From Mycobacterium celatum (GTDB lineage: Bacteria > Actinomycetota > Actinomycetes > Mycobacteriales > Mycobacteriaceae), in NCBI RefSeq assembly GCF_002101595.1, contig NZ_LQOM01000048.1, forward strand, positions 1-64,000: DNA of 64,000 nucleotides. The letters run 5' to 3'. The notes under the pieces are model-generated. The model worked only from the letters and a program-made list of their open reading frames with translations, was not told the origin of the DNA and did not search any database. The translations under genes and the position numbers were made by a program. Shown one piece after another: positions 44,259 to 53,201 of this stretch. Each line of letters opens with the position of its first letter. The stretch's first letter is position 1.

Positions 44259-45710
44259 GTGACTTCGACGGCGCTAGCAGGCCGGACCTACCAGGTCCGC
44301 ACCTACGGCTGCCAGATGAACGTGCACGATTCCGAGCGGCTGGCCGGGCTGCTGGAGGCGGCCGGCTACCAGCGCGCGCCCGACGGCGCCGACGCCGACG
44401 TCGTCGTCTTCAACACCTGCGCGGTGCGGGAGAACGCCGACAACAAGCTCTACGGCAACCTCAGCCACCTGGCGCCGCGCAAGCGGACCAACCCGGACAT
44501 GCAGATCGCGGTGGGCGGCTGCCTGGCGCAAAAGGACCGCGACACCGTATTGCGCAAGGCGCCGTGGGTGGACGTCGTCTTCGGCACCCACAACATCGGC
44601 TCGCTGCCCACGCTGCTGGACCGGGCGCGGCACAACCGCGTCGCGCAGGTGGAGATCGCCGAGGCGCTGCAGGAGTTCCCGTCGAATCTGCCCACCGCGC
44701 GCGAATCTGCTTATGCCGCTTGGGTTTCCATCTCAGTAGGATGCAACAACAGCTGCACGTTCTGCATCGTGCCGTCGCTGCGCGGCAAGGAGGTCGACCG
44801 CAGCCCGGCCGACATCCTGGCCGAAATCCGGTCCTTGGTCGCCGACGGTGTGCTGGAGATCACCCTGCTGGGCCAGAACGTCAACGCCTACGGCGTCTCG
44901 TTCGCCGACCCGGCCCTGCCGCGTAACCGGGGTGCGTTTGCCGAGCTGCTGCGCGAGTGCGGACGCGTCGACGGGTTGGAACGGGTGCGGTTCACCTCAC
45001 CGCATCCGGCCGAGTTCACCAACGACGTCATCGAGGCGATGGCGGAAACCCCGAACGTCTGCCCGGCCCTGCACATGCCGCTGCAATCCGGTTCGGACCG
45101 CATCCTGCGAGCCATGCGCCGGTCGTACCGCGCGGAGCGCTACCTCGGCATCATCGACCGGGTCCGGGCGGCCATGCCGCACGCCGCGATCACCACCGAC
45201 CTGATCGTCGGCTTTCCCGGCGAGACCGAGGAGGACTTCGCCGCCACGCTCGACGTCGTAAAGCAGGCCCGGTTCTCCGCCGCGTTCACCTTCCAGTACT
45301 CCAAGCGCCCCGGCACCCCGGCCGCCGAACTCGACGGACAGCTGCCCAAAGCCGTTGTGCAGGAACGTTACGAGCGACTGGTCGCGCTGCAGGAGAAGAT
45401 CTCGCTCAAGGAGAACCGCGCCCAGATCGGGCGCACCGTCGAGCTGCTGGTCGCCACCGGCGAGGGCCGCAAGGACGCCCGCACCGCACGGATGAGCGGA
45501 CGCGCCCGCGACGGCCGGCTAGTGCACTTCGCGCCCGGCGCCAACCAGGTGCGTCCGGGCGATATCGTCACCACAGTGGTCACCGACGCCGCGCCGCATC
45601 ACCTGATCGCCGACGGCCAGATCCTGAACCACCGCCGCACCCGCGCCGGCGACGCTCACGAAAGCGCCCCGCGCGGAGTAAGTTTGGGAATGCCTGCGGT
45701 GCGACGATGA
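44259..45710 (+). CDS. miaB: tRNA-2-methylthio-N6-dimethylallyladenosine synthase
   Basis: MiaB adds the 2-methylthio group to i6A37 of tRNAs that read U-starting codons. The 483-residue radical-SAM methylthiotransferase has the N-terminal UPF0004 cluster cysteines (C18, C54, C88), the radical-SAM CxxxCxxC in SVGCNNSCTFC (C162, C166, C169) and a C-terminal TRAM domain from about residue 385. The GTG at 44259 gives the usual short N-terminus before RTYQVRTYGCQMNVHDSE. Its stop overlaps the next gene by four bases. MiaA, which makes its substrate, is encoded about 5.7 kb downstream. Confidence 0.97.
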   Translation: MTSTALAGRTYQVRTYGCQMNVHDSERLAGLLEAAGYQRAPDGADADVVVFNTCAVRENADNKLYGNLSHLAPRKRTNPDMQIAVGGCLAQKDRDTVLRKAPWVDVVFGTHNIGSLPTLLDRARHNRVAQVEIAEALQEFPSNLPTARESAYAAWVSISVGCNNSCTFCIVPSLRGKEVDRSPADILAEIRSLVADGVLEITLLGQNVNAYGVSFADPALPRNRGAFAELLRECGRVDGLERVRFTSPHPAEFTNDVIEAMAETPNVCPALHMPLQSGSDRILRAMRRSYRAERYLGIIDRVRAAMPHAAITTDLIVGFPGETEEDFAATLDVVKQARFSAAFTFQYSKRPGTPAAELDGQLPKAVVQERYERLVALQEKISLKENRAQIGRTVELLVATGEGRKDARTARMSGRARDGRLVHFAPGANQVRPGDIVTTVVTDAAPHHLIADGQILNHRRTRAGDAHESAPRGVSLGMPAVRR

Positions 45711-46285
45711 ACGCCAAGAACAACGGCGACTTCGACGCGTTCCGCGGCGACATCGAGGCGGCCGAACGCCGCATCGCCCGCGAAATCGAGCCGGGCGCAA
45801 GGGCTTTGGTGGTATCAATCCTGGTCTTCGTCCTGCTGGCGTCGTTCATCCTGCCGCACACCGGCGACGTGCGCGGCTGGGACGTGCTGTTCGGCAGTCA
45901 CGGCTCCGCTGACGCCGCGGTGGCGCTGCCGTCGCGGGTATTCACCTGGCTCACGCTGGTGTTCGGTGTCGGCTTTTCGATGCTGGCGCTGCTGACCCGG
46001 CGCTGGGCGCTGGCCTGGGTGGCGCTGGCCGGCTCCGCGCTGGCCAGCGGTGTCGGCCTCCTGGCGGTGTGGTCTCGGCAGACGGTGGCGGCGGGGCATC
46101 CCGGTCCGGGCATCGGCCTGATCGTGGCGTGGATCACCGTGATGGCGTTGACGTTTCACTGGACCCGGGTGGTGTGGTCACGCACGATCGTGCAACTCGC
46201 CGCCGAAGAGCAGCGCCGCCGCGCCGCGGCACAAAAGCAATCCCGGACGCTGCTGGAAACCCTCGACGACGAGGAGACCGAGTAG
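45707..46285 (+). CDS. Conserved membrane protein (Rv2732c-like)
   Basis: A 192-residue membrane protein with a charged N-terminus (DFDAFRGDIEAAERRIAREI), four predicted helices (about 31-48, 77-98, 102-122 and 132-152), and a basic coiled C-terminal tail (AAEEQRRRAAAQKQSRTL). It matches the place and layout of Rv2732c. The ATG overlaps the miaB stop, so the two are co-transcribed. No functional motif is recognised. Confidence 0.85.
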   Translation: MNAKNNGDFDAFRGDIEAAERRIAREIEPGARALVVSILVFVLLASFILPHTGDVRGWDVLFGSHGSADAAVALPSRVFTWLTLVFGVGFSMLALLTRRWALAWVALAGSALASGVGLLAVWSRQTVAAGHPGPGIGLIVAWITVMALTFHWTRVVWSRTIVQLAAEEQRRRAAAQKQSRTLLETLDDEETE

Positions 46286-46288
46286 CGC

Positions 46289-47593
46289 CTAGGACTTCAG
46301 CGCCTCGGCTGCCGCTTCGGCCCACTGCCGCCACTGTTCGGCGTTGGCTTTGGCTTCCTGGGCTTCCTTGTCGCGCCCAGCGGCCTCGGCTTTGGCGGCC
46401 TGGCGCTCGAACTGCTCGGCGCGGGCCTTGAACTGCTCGGCGCGGGCCTGCGCCTGCGGATCGGCCCAGTCCGACTCGCCGGCCTCACGCACCTTCTTCT
46501 CGACAGCGCGCAGCCGTCGCTCCAGTTCCGCCGAGCGCTCCCGCGGCACTTTGCCGATCGCATCCCACTTCTCCGCGATCGTCCGCAGCGCCGCCCGGGC
46601 GGCCTCCAGATTGCTGGTGTCGATCTTTTCCGCCTCCGCCAGCAGCGCCTCTTTGGCGGCGGCGTTGGCCCGCAACTCGGCGTCCCGTTCGGCCGTCGCG
46701 GCGTTGCGCGCCTTGAAGAACGTGTCCTGGGCGGCTTTGAAGCGATGCCACAGCGCGTCGTCGACGTCGCGGGGCGCCCTGCCCGCGCCCTTCCACTCGG
46801 TGAGCAGTTTGCGGAACTCGGCGCTGGTGGCGCTCCACTCGGTGGACTCGGACAGCTCTTCGGCCCGCTCGCACAGCCGCTCTTTGACCTCGCGGGCGCC
46901 CGCGCGCTCCCGGTCCAGCTCGGCGAAATGCGATCCGCGCCGCCGGTTGAACGTTTCCCGAGCCGCCGAATAGCGCTTCCACAGCGCGTCGTCGGTTTTG
47001 CGGTCCAGCCCGCCGATCGTCTTCCACTCGTCGAGAATCGCGCGCAGCCGGTCCCCGGCGGCTTTCCATTGCGTCGAGTTGGCGGCCAGCTCCTCGGCTT
47101 CGGCGGCGAGCTCCTCCTTGCGGGCGGTCTGGGCGGCGCGGTGCTCCTCGCGCCGGGCGCGTTCCGCGGCGGCAACCGCGTCGGCGTGTTCGGCGATGGC
47201 GGCCAGCCGGGCGGCCAGCGCGTCGACGTCACCAAGCACGCTTGCCGTCGGCAACGTCTCGGCCAGCGCCGCGGCGTGGGCTTTGATCTTGCGGGCATCG
47301 CCGGTGCCCGACGCCAGTCGCTCCTCCATCAGCGCGACCTCGGTGCTCAGGTCGTCGAATCGCCGGCCGAAGTGGGCGAATGCGGCCTCCGGGTCACCCG
47401 CCTGCCAGGAACCGATCACCCGCTCACCGGAGGAGCTGATCAGCCACACGGTGCCGTCGGGGTCGACGCGGCCGAACCGGCGTGGATCGGTGGCCAGCGG
47501 CGCTATCACGGGGTGGGGGGTGGGTCGAGGGCCGGGACGCGGCCCGGGCCGGGGCACCGGCCTGGATTCGTTGCTGCGGGACTCGTCAGCCAT
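46289..47593 (-). CDS. DUF349 domain-containing protein (Rv2731-like)
   Basis: The 434-residue protein has a proline/arginine-rich N-terminus (RPVPRPGPRPGPRPTPHP), a small domain with RRFGRVDPDGTVWLISSSGE, and then repeated DUF349 helical units, each with a W..F/W..K pattern (DALWKRYSAARETFNRRR, DALWHRFKAAQDTFFKAR). The C-terminal part is charged, alanine-rich coiled coil. DUF349 proteins are predicted to bind RNA or ribosomes, but this is not proven for this group. It is convergent with the Rv2732c-like gene, with three bases between the stops. Confidence 0.9.
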   Translation of the reverse strand: MADESRSNESRPVPRPGPRPGPRPTPHPVIAPLATDPRRFGRVDPDGTVWLISSSGERVIGSWQAGDPEAAFAHFGRRFDDLSTEVALMEERLASGTGDARKIKAHAAALAETLPTASVLGDVDALAARLAAIAEHADAVAAAERARREEHRAAQTARKEELAAEAEELAANSTQWKAAGDRLRAILDEWKTIGGLDRKTDDALWKRYSAARETFNRRRGSHFAELDRERAGAREVKERLCERAEELSESTEWSATSAEFRKLLTEWKGAGRAPRDVDDALWHRFKAAQDTFFKARNAATAERDAELRANAAAKEALLAEAEKIDTSNLEAARAALRTIAEKWDAIGKVPRERSAELERRLRAVEKKVREAGESDWADPQAQARAEQFKARAEQFERQAAKAEAAGRDKEAQEAKANAEQWRQWAEAAAEALKS

Positions 47594-47716
47594 CTACACC
47601 GTCACCTACCCTTCGCGCGGGTTCATCCCGCGCACCTGCCGCGCATTGCGGCGCCGCCTGCCATGCCTCCCGGAGACATCCCCAGGGTTCCCCACCAGTA
47701 TTGAAGCAGCTCGGCG

Positions 47717-47738
47717 GGCGGCGCGCCGCCACCTTTTT
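47717..47738 (+). terminator. Hairpin plus T-tract upstream of the first DMT gene
   Basis: GGCGGCGCGCCGCC at 47717-47730 is a perfect palindrome, followed by ACC and five T bases. It has the form of an intrinsic terminator reading in the plus direction. It lies 80 bases before the first DMT gene, so it may stop antisense transcription from the miaB side or act as a leader attenuator. Which of these applies is not clear. Confidence 0.4.
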
Positions 47739-47818
47739 GTTGCCAACCTTGGCTAGGACGCCATGTGACAGTGGGTATCTACCCGCCACCGTGACCGGAT
47801 ATCGACGAGGAGAGACCC

Positions 47819-48694
47819 ATGGCAGACGCGGATATCGCCAGTCTGCTTGCCCTGGGTGCGGCGCTGTTCATCGCAATCGGCGATGTCCTTCATCAGCGCT
47901 CGGCGCACGAGGTCACCGACGAACCCGTCGGCAACATCGGCCTGTTCGCCAAGCTGCTGCGCGATCGGCGCTGGTGGCTTGGCAGCCTGATATCCGCGGG
48001 CGGCTTCGCTTTGCAGGCGGCCGCCCTGGGTCTGGGCTCGGTGCTGTTGGTGCAGGCGCTGCTGGTCAGCTCCCTGCCGTTCGCGCTGCTGGTCAGCGCA
48101 CGGCTGTCCCGTCGCGCGGTGACTCGCTGGGAGTGGGTGTGGGCGGCGCTGCTGGCAGCGGGAGTGGCGGTGATCGTCACGGTCGGCAACCCACAGGCCG
48201 GGCAGTCGCGGGCGACGTGGGAGACCTGGGCGTGGGTGGCCGCCGTGCTGGGGCCGGCGCTGGTGGCCTGTGTGATCGGCGCCCGAATGATCGGTGGCCG
48301 GGTGGCGGCGGTCCTGCTGGCGGTGGTGTCGGGTTCGCTGTGGGGCCTGTTCGCGGTGCTCACCAAGGGCGTCGTCGGCCAGATTCCGCACGGCGTCGGC
48401 GAGCTGCTGCGCACACCCGAGCTCTACGCCTTGGGGCTGGTCGCCCTGGCCGGCACCAGCTGGCAGCAGTCGGCGTTCCGGGCGGGCGCACTGACGGCGT
48501 CGCTGCCGACGATGACGGTCACCGAACCGGTCACGGGGGCCGTGCTCGGCGTCGTCGTGCTCGGCGAGACGCTGCACACCGGCGGGGCCGCGTTCGTCGC
48601 GCTGGCAGCAGCGGTCGTGGTGATGGCGGCGGCCACCGTTGCACTGGCCTACAGCGAGGCTGCAGCCACAGCACCCGAGCAACAACCCGCGTAG
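47819..48694 (+). CDS. DMT-superfamily membrane transporter, paralogue 1
   Basis: A 291-residue protein with nine or ten membrane helices in two EamA-like halves. It starts ADIASLLALGAALFIAIGDV, then LHQRSAHEVTD, and has the C-terminal half block SWQQSAFRAGALTASLPTMT and ALGLGSVLLVQALL. The three neighbouring genes of this type share these blocks. The M. tuberculosis equivalent region has one such gene (Rv2729c). The substrate is unknown; DMT proteins often export metabolites. The ATG follows AGGAGAGACCC. Confidence 0.9.
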   Translation: MADADIASLLALGAALFIAIGDVLHQRSAHEVTDEPVGNIGLFAKLLRDRRWWLGSLISAGGFALQAAALGLGSVLLVQALLVSSLPFALLVSARLSRRAVTRWEWVWAALLAAGVAVIVTVGNPQAGQSRATWETWAWVAAVLGPALVACVIGARMIGGRVAAVLLAVVSGSLWGLFAVLTKGVVGQIPHGVGELLRTPELYALGLVALAGTSWQQSAFRAGALTASLPTMTVTEPVTGAVLGVVVLGETLHTGGAAFVALAAAVVVMAAATVALAYSEAAATAPEQQPA

Positions 48695-48843
48695 TTATCA
48701 AGGCGCACAACGGATTTCAGTCAGACGACACGCCCGGGCCGCGAATGCACCCCAGTTCCGGCAACCTTTTGTGACACTGGCAGACAACAGCAACCCGCAC
48801 ACCGCGAGGGGGTCCACCCATCACGTACGTCGATATCGCGGCG

Positions 48844-49764
48844 GTGCTCGCGCTTCTCGCAGCGCTGATCTCCGGGATCGGGGACGTGATCCGTCAGCGC
48901 TCCGCGCAGGAGATCACCGACGAACCCGTCGGCCACCTCGAGCTGTTCCGCATGTCGTTGCGCGACACCCGGTGGTGGGTGGGCGGCGTGGCGGCCGCCG
49001 CCAGTTTCGGTCTGCAGGCCGTGGCACTGGGCCTGGGATCGGTGGTGCTGGTGCAGGCACTGCAGGTGACCGCGCTGCTGTTCGCGCTTCCGGTCAACGC
49101 GCGGCTGACCGGTCAACCGGTGACGCGGCGGGAGTGGATGTGGGCGGTTCTGCTGGCCGGCGCAGTCGCCGTCTTCGTCACCGTCGGGGACCCGGCGGCG
49201 GGCTACCAGCGGGCCTCGTTGGGAAGTTGGGCCGTGGCGGCCGCGGTACTGGGCCCCGCGCTGGTGCTGTGTGTGCTGGCGGCGCGGATCTGGGCCGGCC
49301 CGGTCGCCGCGGTGCTGCTGGCACTGGTGTCCGCGTCGTCGTGGGCGTTGTTCGCGGTGCTGACCAAGGGCGTCGTCGACGTCTTGCCGGACGGCTTCGG
49401 GACCCTGTTGCGCGCGCCGGAGCTGTACGCCTGGGTCGCGGTCGCGTTGATCGGCACGGTGTTTCAGCAGTCGTCGTTTCGGGCCAGCGCCTTGACCGCC
49501 TCATTGCCGACGATGACGGTGGTCGAGCCGGCGGTGGCTTCGGTACTCGGGGTCACGCTGCTCGGCGAGACGTTGGACGCCGACGGCCCGGAGATGCTTG
49601 CCCTGGCGGCGTCGGTGCTTGTGGTGGTCGTCGCGACGGTCGCGCTGGCCCGCGGGGAGGCAGCGACGATGGCGGGCGGCGATTCGCAGCCGACCGCGAC
49701 GGGGAGCGCTTACCGACCGGTGGGGGCGGGCACGGCCGGTACCCCGCTTGGCTCGGCGCAATAG
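48844..49764 (+). CDS. DMT-superfamily membrane transporter, paralogue 2 (start codon unusual)
   Basis: The protein has the same layout as its neighbours: GIGDVIRQRSAQEITDEPVG near the N-terminus, GLGSVVLVQALQVTALLFAL, and FQQSSFRASALTASLPTMT. The first canonical start is GTG 48844, which gives 306 residues but omits the first eight residues shared with the paralogues. The frame is open upstream to 48775 with no ATG, GTG or TTG. An ATC at 48820 lies seven bases after AGGGGG and would restore the expected N-terminus (TYVDIAAVLALLAAL). The true start may therefore be ATC. The function is as for the paralogues, unknown. Confidence 0.85.
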   Translation: MLALLAALISGIGDVIRQRSAQEITDEPVGHLELFRMSLRDTRWWVGGVAAAASFGLQAVALGLGSVVLVQALQVTALLFALPVNARLTGQPVTRREWMWAVLLAGAVAVFVTVGDPAAGYQRASLGSWAVAAAVLGPALVLCVLAARIWAGPVAAVLLALVSASSWALFAVLTKGVVDVLPDGFGTLLRAPELYAWVAVALIGTVFQQSSFRASALTASLPTMTVVEPAVASVLGVTLLGETLDADGPEMLALAASVLVVVVATVALARGEAATMAGGDSQPTATGSAYRPVGAGTAGTPLGSAQ

Positions 49765-49774
49765 AGTGGCAGCA

Positions 49775-50692
49775 ATGTGGAGAACCGATCTTGCAGCGCT
49801 GATCGCGCTGTGCGCCGCGCTGGCATCTGCGTTCGGGGATGTCATTCGTCAGCGCTCCGCACAGGAGATCACCGACAAACAGGTCGGCCACCTCGAGCTG
49901 TTCGGCATGTCGTTGCGCGATCCCCGATGGTGGTTGGGCGGTGCGGGCGCCGTCGCCAACTACGCGCTGCAGGCCGGGGCGCTGGCGCTGGCGTCGGTCA
50001 TGTTGGTGACGTCTTTGCAGGTGACGGCGCTGCTGTTCGCCCTGCCGATCTACGCGCGGTTTACCCATCACCGGGTGACGCGCTGGGAATGGACGTGGGC
50101 GGCGTTGCTGGCGGTGGCGCTGGCCGTGGTCGTCCTCGTCGGGGACCCGACCGCCGGCCAGTCGCGGGCGTCGCTGGAAACCTGGATTGTGGTGGCCATC
50201 GTGATGGGCCCGGCTTTGGTGTTGTGCGTGCTGGGAGCGCGGATCTGGTCGGGCGGTCCTGCGTCGGCGGTGCTGCTGGCAGTGGTGGCGGGTTCGTCGC
50301 TGGCGCTGTTCGCGGTGCTGACCAAGGGAGTCGTCGAGGTGCTCGAAGGCGGCTTCGGGGCGGTGCTGCGGGCGCCGGAGTTCTACGCCTGGATACCGGC
50401 TGCGCTGGCCGGGATGATCTTTCAGCAGTCGGCGTTTCGGGCGGGCGCGCTGACCGCCTCGTTGCCGACGATCACCGTGGCCAAGCCCGTTGTGGCCTCG
50501 GCGCTCGGTGTCACCGTGCTCGGCGAGTCGCTGCGGATCGACGGCGCCGAAGGCTTCGTGCTGACCGCGGCCGTCGCCATGGTCATCGTCGCGACGGTGG
50601 CGTTGGCCCGCGGCGAGGCCGCCACCATCGCCGCCGGCACCGGCCGCGACGTGCCGAGCACGCCCGAGCCCACGGCGCCCCTGGGGCGCTAG
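49775..50692 (+). CDS. DMT-superfamily membrane transporter, paralogue 3
   Basis: A 305-residue protein with the same DMT/EamA fold, starting MWRTDLAALIALCAALASAF, then GDVIRQRSAQEITDKQVGHL, and with MIFQQSAFRAGALTASLPTI in the second half. The frame is open back to 49598, but the ATG at 49775 aligns with the paralogues. It begins ten bases after paralogue 2 and ends one base before the next GTG, so the genes are co-transcribed. Paralogues 2 and 3 are more similar to each other than to paralogue 1 (QRSAQEITD and HLELF versus QRSAHEVTD and NIGLF). Confidence 0.9.
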   Translation: MWRTDLAALIALCAALASAFGDVIRQRSAQEITDKQVGHLELFGMSLRDPRWWLGGAGAVANYALQAGALALASVMLVTSLQVTALLFALPIYARFTHHRVTRWEWTWAALLAVALAVVVLVGDPTAGQSRASLETWIVVAIVMGPALVLCVLGARIWSGGPASAVLLAVVAGSSLALFAVLTKGVVEVLEGGFGAVLRAPEFYAWIPAALAGMIFQQSAFRAGALTASLPTITVAKPVVASALGVTVLGESLRIDGAEGFVLTAAVAMVIVATVALARGEAATIAAGTGRDVPSTPEPTAPLGR

Positions 50693-50693
50693 C

Positions 50694-51380
50694 GTGCTGG
50701 GCGCCATTGCGATCGTCCCGTCGGCGCCGGTGCTGGTTCCCCAGCTGGCCGGGACGGCCGCCGACGAGGTCGCCGACGTTCGGACTGCCGTGATCGCGGC
50801 AGCAGCTGCGCTGCCCCCGCAGTGGGTCGCGGTCGGCGTTGGCGGGGCGGAAGTCGTCTTCGGACCGGACAGCGTGGGCACGTTCGCAGGTTTCGGCGTC
50901 GACGTGCCGGTGCGACTCTCACCCGAAGCGCAGGGCACACCAACCGAACTGCCGCTGTGCGCGTTGTTCACCGGCTGGGTGCGCGGGCAGGCCCAGCCCG
51001 ACGCGCGCGCGCAAGTGCGGGTCTACGCCGCCGGCCTCGGCGCCGAAGCGGCACGGGCCTGCGGGCGCCAACTGCGGGCCGAGCTGGAGCAGCACGCCGA
51101 CCCGATCGGCGTGCTTGTCCTCGCCGATGGCGCCAATACCCTGACCCCCGCCGCGCCCGGCGGCCACCACCCCGAAGACGTCGACGTCCAGCGTGGGCTC
51201 GACGAGGCGCTGGCCACCGGCGACCTCGCCGCGCTGGCCCAGCTGCCCGACCGGGCCGTCGGCCGGGTGGCGTTCCAGGTGCTGGCGGGGCTCGCCGAGC
51301 CGGCGCCGCGATCGGCCAAGGAGCTCTACCGCGGAGCGCCCTACGGGGTGGGCTACTTCGCCGGCGTCTGGCAGCCGTGA
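50694..51380 (+). CDS. LigB-like class III extradiol dioxygenase-fold protein (Rv2728c-like)
   Basis: A 228-residue protein with IAIVPSAPVLVPQLAGTAAD at the N-terminus and GHHPEDVDVQRGLDEALATG and KELYRGAPYGVGYFAGVW at the C-terminus. It matches Rv2728c in size and place. The fold resembles LigB-type dioxygenases, but the iron-binding histidines cannot be assigned with confidence, so catalytic activity is uncertain. It starts with GTG one base after the third DMT gene and its stop overlaps the miaA start. Confidence 0.8.
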   Translation: MLGAIAIVPSAPVLVPQLAGTAADEVADVRTAVIAAAAALPPQWVAVGVGGAEVVFGPDSVGTFAGFGVDVPVRLSPEAQGTPTELPLCALFTGWVRGQAQPDARAQVRVYAAGLGAEAARACGRQLRAELEQHADPIGVLVLADGANTLTPAAPGGHHPEDVDVQRGLDEALATGDLAALAQLPDRAVGRVAFQVLAGLAEPAPRSAKELYRGAPYGVGYFAGVWQP

Positions 51381-52279
51381 GGCCGCTGGCGATCGTCGGG
51401 CCGACCGGCACCGGCAAGTCGCAGTTGGCGCTCGACGTCGCCGAGCAGCTCGGCGGTGAGATCGTGAACGCCGACGCGATGCAGCTCTACCGCGGGATGG
51501 ACATCGGCACCGCGAAACTGCCTGTGGCGCAACGCCGCGGCGTCCCGCACCACCAGCTCGACGTCCTCGACGTCACCGAAACCGCGTCCGTCGCCCGCTA
51601 TCAGCAGGCGGCCGCCGCCGACGTCGAGGAGATCGCGGCCCGCTCAGCGGTGCCGGTCATCGTCGGCGGGTCGATGCTGTACGTCCAGTCGTTGCTCGAC
51701 GACTGGACGTTCCCGGCGACCGATCCGGCGGTGCGGGCCAAATGGGAGCGGCGGCTGGCCGAAGAAGGCCCCGCCGGATTGCACGCCGAGCTGGCCCGCC
51801 GCGATCCGGCTGCGGCGGCGTCGATCCTGCCGTCGGACGGTCGCCGCATCGTGCGGGCGCTGGAGGTGGTGGAGCTCACCGGGCAGCCCTTCGCGGCGTC
51901 GGCGCCGGACATCGGGACACCCCGATGGGACACTGCAATCGTCGGATTAGATTGCGACACAAAGCTTCTCGATGAGCGGCTGGCCCGGCGCACCGACGCG
52001 ATGTTCGCGTCCGGCCTGGTCGACGAGGTCGTCGGGTTGCTGGGCCGCGGGCTGCGCGACGGCGTGACCGCCTCCCGGGCGTTGGGCTACGCCCAGGTGG
52101 TCGCCGACCTCGACGCGGGCGGCACCGGCGACGCCGCCCGGGAGCCCACGTTTATTGCCACCCGCCGCTATGTGCGACGGCAGCGCTCGTGGTTTCGCCG
52201 GGACCACCGCATCCACTGGCTCGACGCGGCCGCCTGCACCGTCGACGACGCGGTACGGGCCTGGCGGCACGTATCCTGA
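51377..52279 (+). CDS. miaA: tRNA dimethylallyltransferase
   Basis: MiaA transfers a dimethylallyl group to A37 of tRNAs, making i6A for MiaB. The 300-residue protein has the P-loop GPTGTGKS at residues 8-15, the DSMQ-like catalytic segment VNADAMQLYRGMDIGTAK, PHHQLDVLD, VGGSMLYVQSLLDDW, and the RRYVRRQRSWFRRD zinc-finger-less tRNA-binding end. It is somewhat shorter than the M. tuberculosis protein. The GTG at 51377 overlaps the previous stop (GTGA). dapF follows within five bases. Confidence 0.96.
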   Translation: MRPLAIVGPTGTGKSQLALDVAEQLGGEIVNADAMQLYRGMDIGTAKLPVAQRRGVPHHQLDVLDVTETASVARYQQAAAADVEEIAARSAVPVIVGGSMLYVQSLLDDWTFPATDPAVRAKWERRLAEEGPAGLHAELARRDPAAAASILPSDGRRIVRALEVVELTGQPFAASAPDIGTPRWDTAIVGLDCDTKLLDERLARRTDAMFASGLVDEVVGLLGRGLRDGVTASRALGYAQVVADLDAGGTGDAAREPTFIATRRYVRRQRSWFRRDHRIHWLDAAACTVDDAVRAWRHVS

Positions 52280-52283
52280 GCTG

Positions 52284-53156
52284 GTGAATTTCGCCAAGGG
52301 CCACGGCACGCAGAACGATTTCGTGCTGTTGCCCGACATGCACGCCGAGCTGCCGCTGACCCCGGCGGCCGTCGCCGCCTTGTGCGACCGGCGCCGCGGA
52401 CTGGGCGCCGACGGCGTGCTGCGCGTCACCACCGCCGGCGCCGTCCTGGCGGCCGGGGTGCTCGATCGGCTGCCCGACGGGGTCGGCCCCGGCGACTGGT
52501 ACATGGACTACCGCAACGCCGACGGGTCGGTTGCTCAGATGTGCGGCAACGGCGTCCGGGTGTTCGCGCACTACCTGCGGGCCAGCGGTATGGAGTCGCG
52601 CGACGAGTTCGTCGTCGGATCACTGGCCGGCCCGCGGCTCGTGAGCATGCACCACGTCGGCCCGGCCTACGCCGACGTCACCGTCGACATGGGCAAGACC
52701 AACGAGCTCGGGGTCGGCGAGGCGATCGTCGCCGGCCGGCCGTTCGCAGGGTTGGCGATCGACGTCGGCAACCCGCACCTGGCGTGCGTGGACGCCGACC
52801 TGACCGACGAGGACCTGGCCGCCCTGGACGTCGCCGCGCCGGTCTCGTTCGACCGCGAGCAGTTTCCCGACGGGGTGAACGTGGAAATCCTGACCGCGCC
52901 GCACGAGGGTGCGGTCTCCATGCGGGTACACGAGCGGGGCGTCGGCGAAACCCGGTCCTGCGGCACCGGAACCGTCGCCGCTGCCGTCGCCGCGCTGGCG
53001 TTCACCGGCGCGACCACCGGCACACTCACCGTGCGGGTGCCCGGCGGCGAGGTCGTCGTCACCATCACCGAGGGCACCAGCTACCTGCGCGGGCCGTCGG
53101 TGCTGGTGGCCCGCGGCGAACTCAGCGAGGAATGGTGGCGTGCCGAGCAGCGTTAA
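52284..53156 (+). CDS. dapF: Diaminopimelate epimerase
   Basis: DapF interconverts LL- and meso-diaminopimelate for peptidoglycan and lysine. The 290-residue protein has the two catalytic cysteines in AQMCGNGVR (C87) and ETRSCGTGT (C226), and the substrate contacts NDF near residue 11 and VGNPHLA. The GTG at 52284 opens into MNFAKGHGTQNDF, the normal N-terminus. It is part of the miaA-dapF-hflX run. The third DAP-pathway gene of the window, after dapB and dapA. Confidence 0.97.
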   Translation: MNFAKGHGTQNDFVLLPDMHAELPLTPAAVAALCDRRRGLGADGVLRVTTAGAVLAAGVLDRLPDGVGPGDWYMDYRNADGSVAQMCGNGVRVFAHYLRASGMESRDEFVVGSLAGPRLVSMHHVGPAYADVTVDMGKTNELGVGEAIVAGRPFAGLAIDVGNPHLACVDADLTDEDLAALDVAAPVSFDREQFPDGVNVEILTAPHEGAVSMRVHERGVGETRSCGTGTVAAAVAALAFTGATTGTLTVRVPGGEVVVTITEGTSYLRGPSVLVARGELSEEWWRAEQR

Positions 53157-53201
53157 TTCGGATGCGCGCCGCCGTCGCAGCGGGCACCATCGTAATTGCC
53201 T

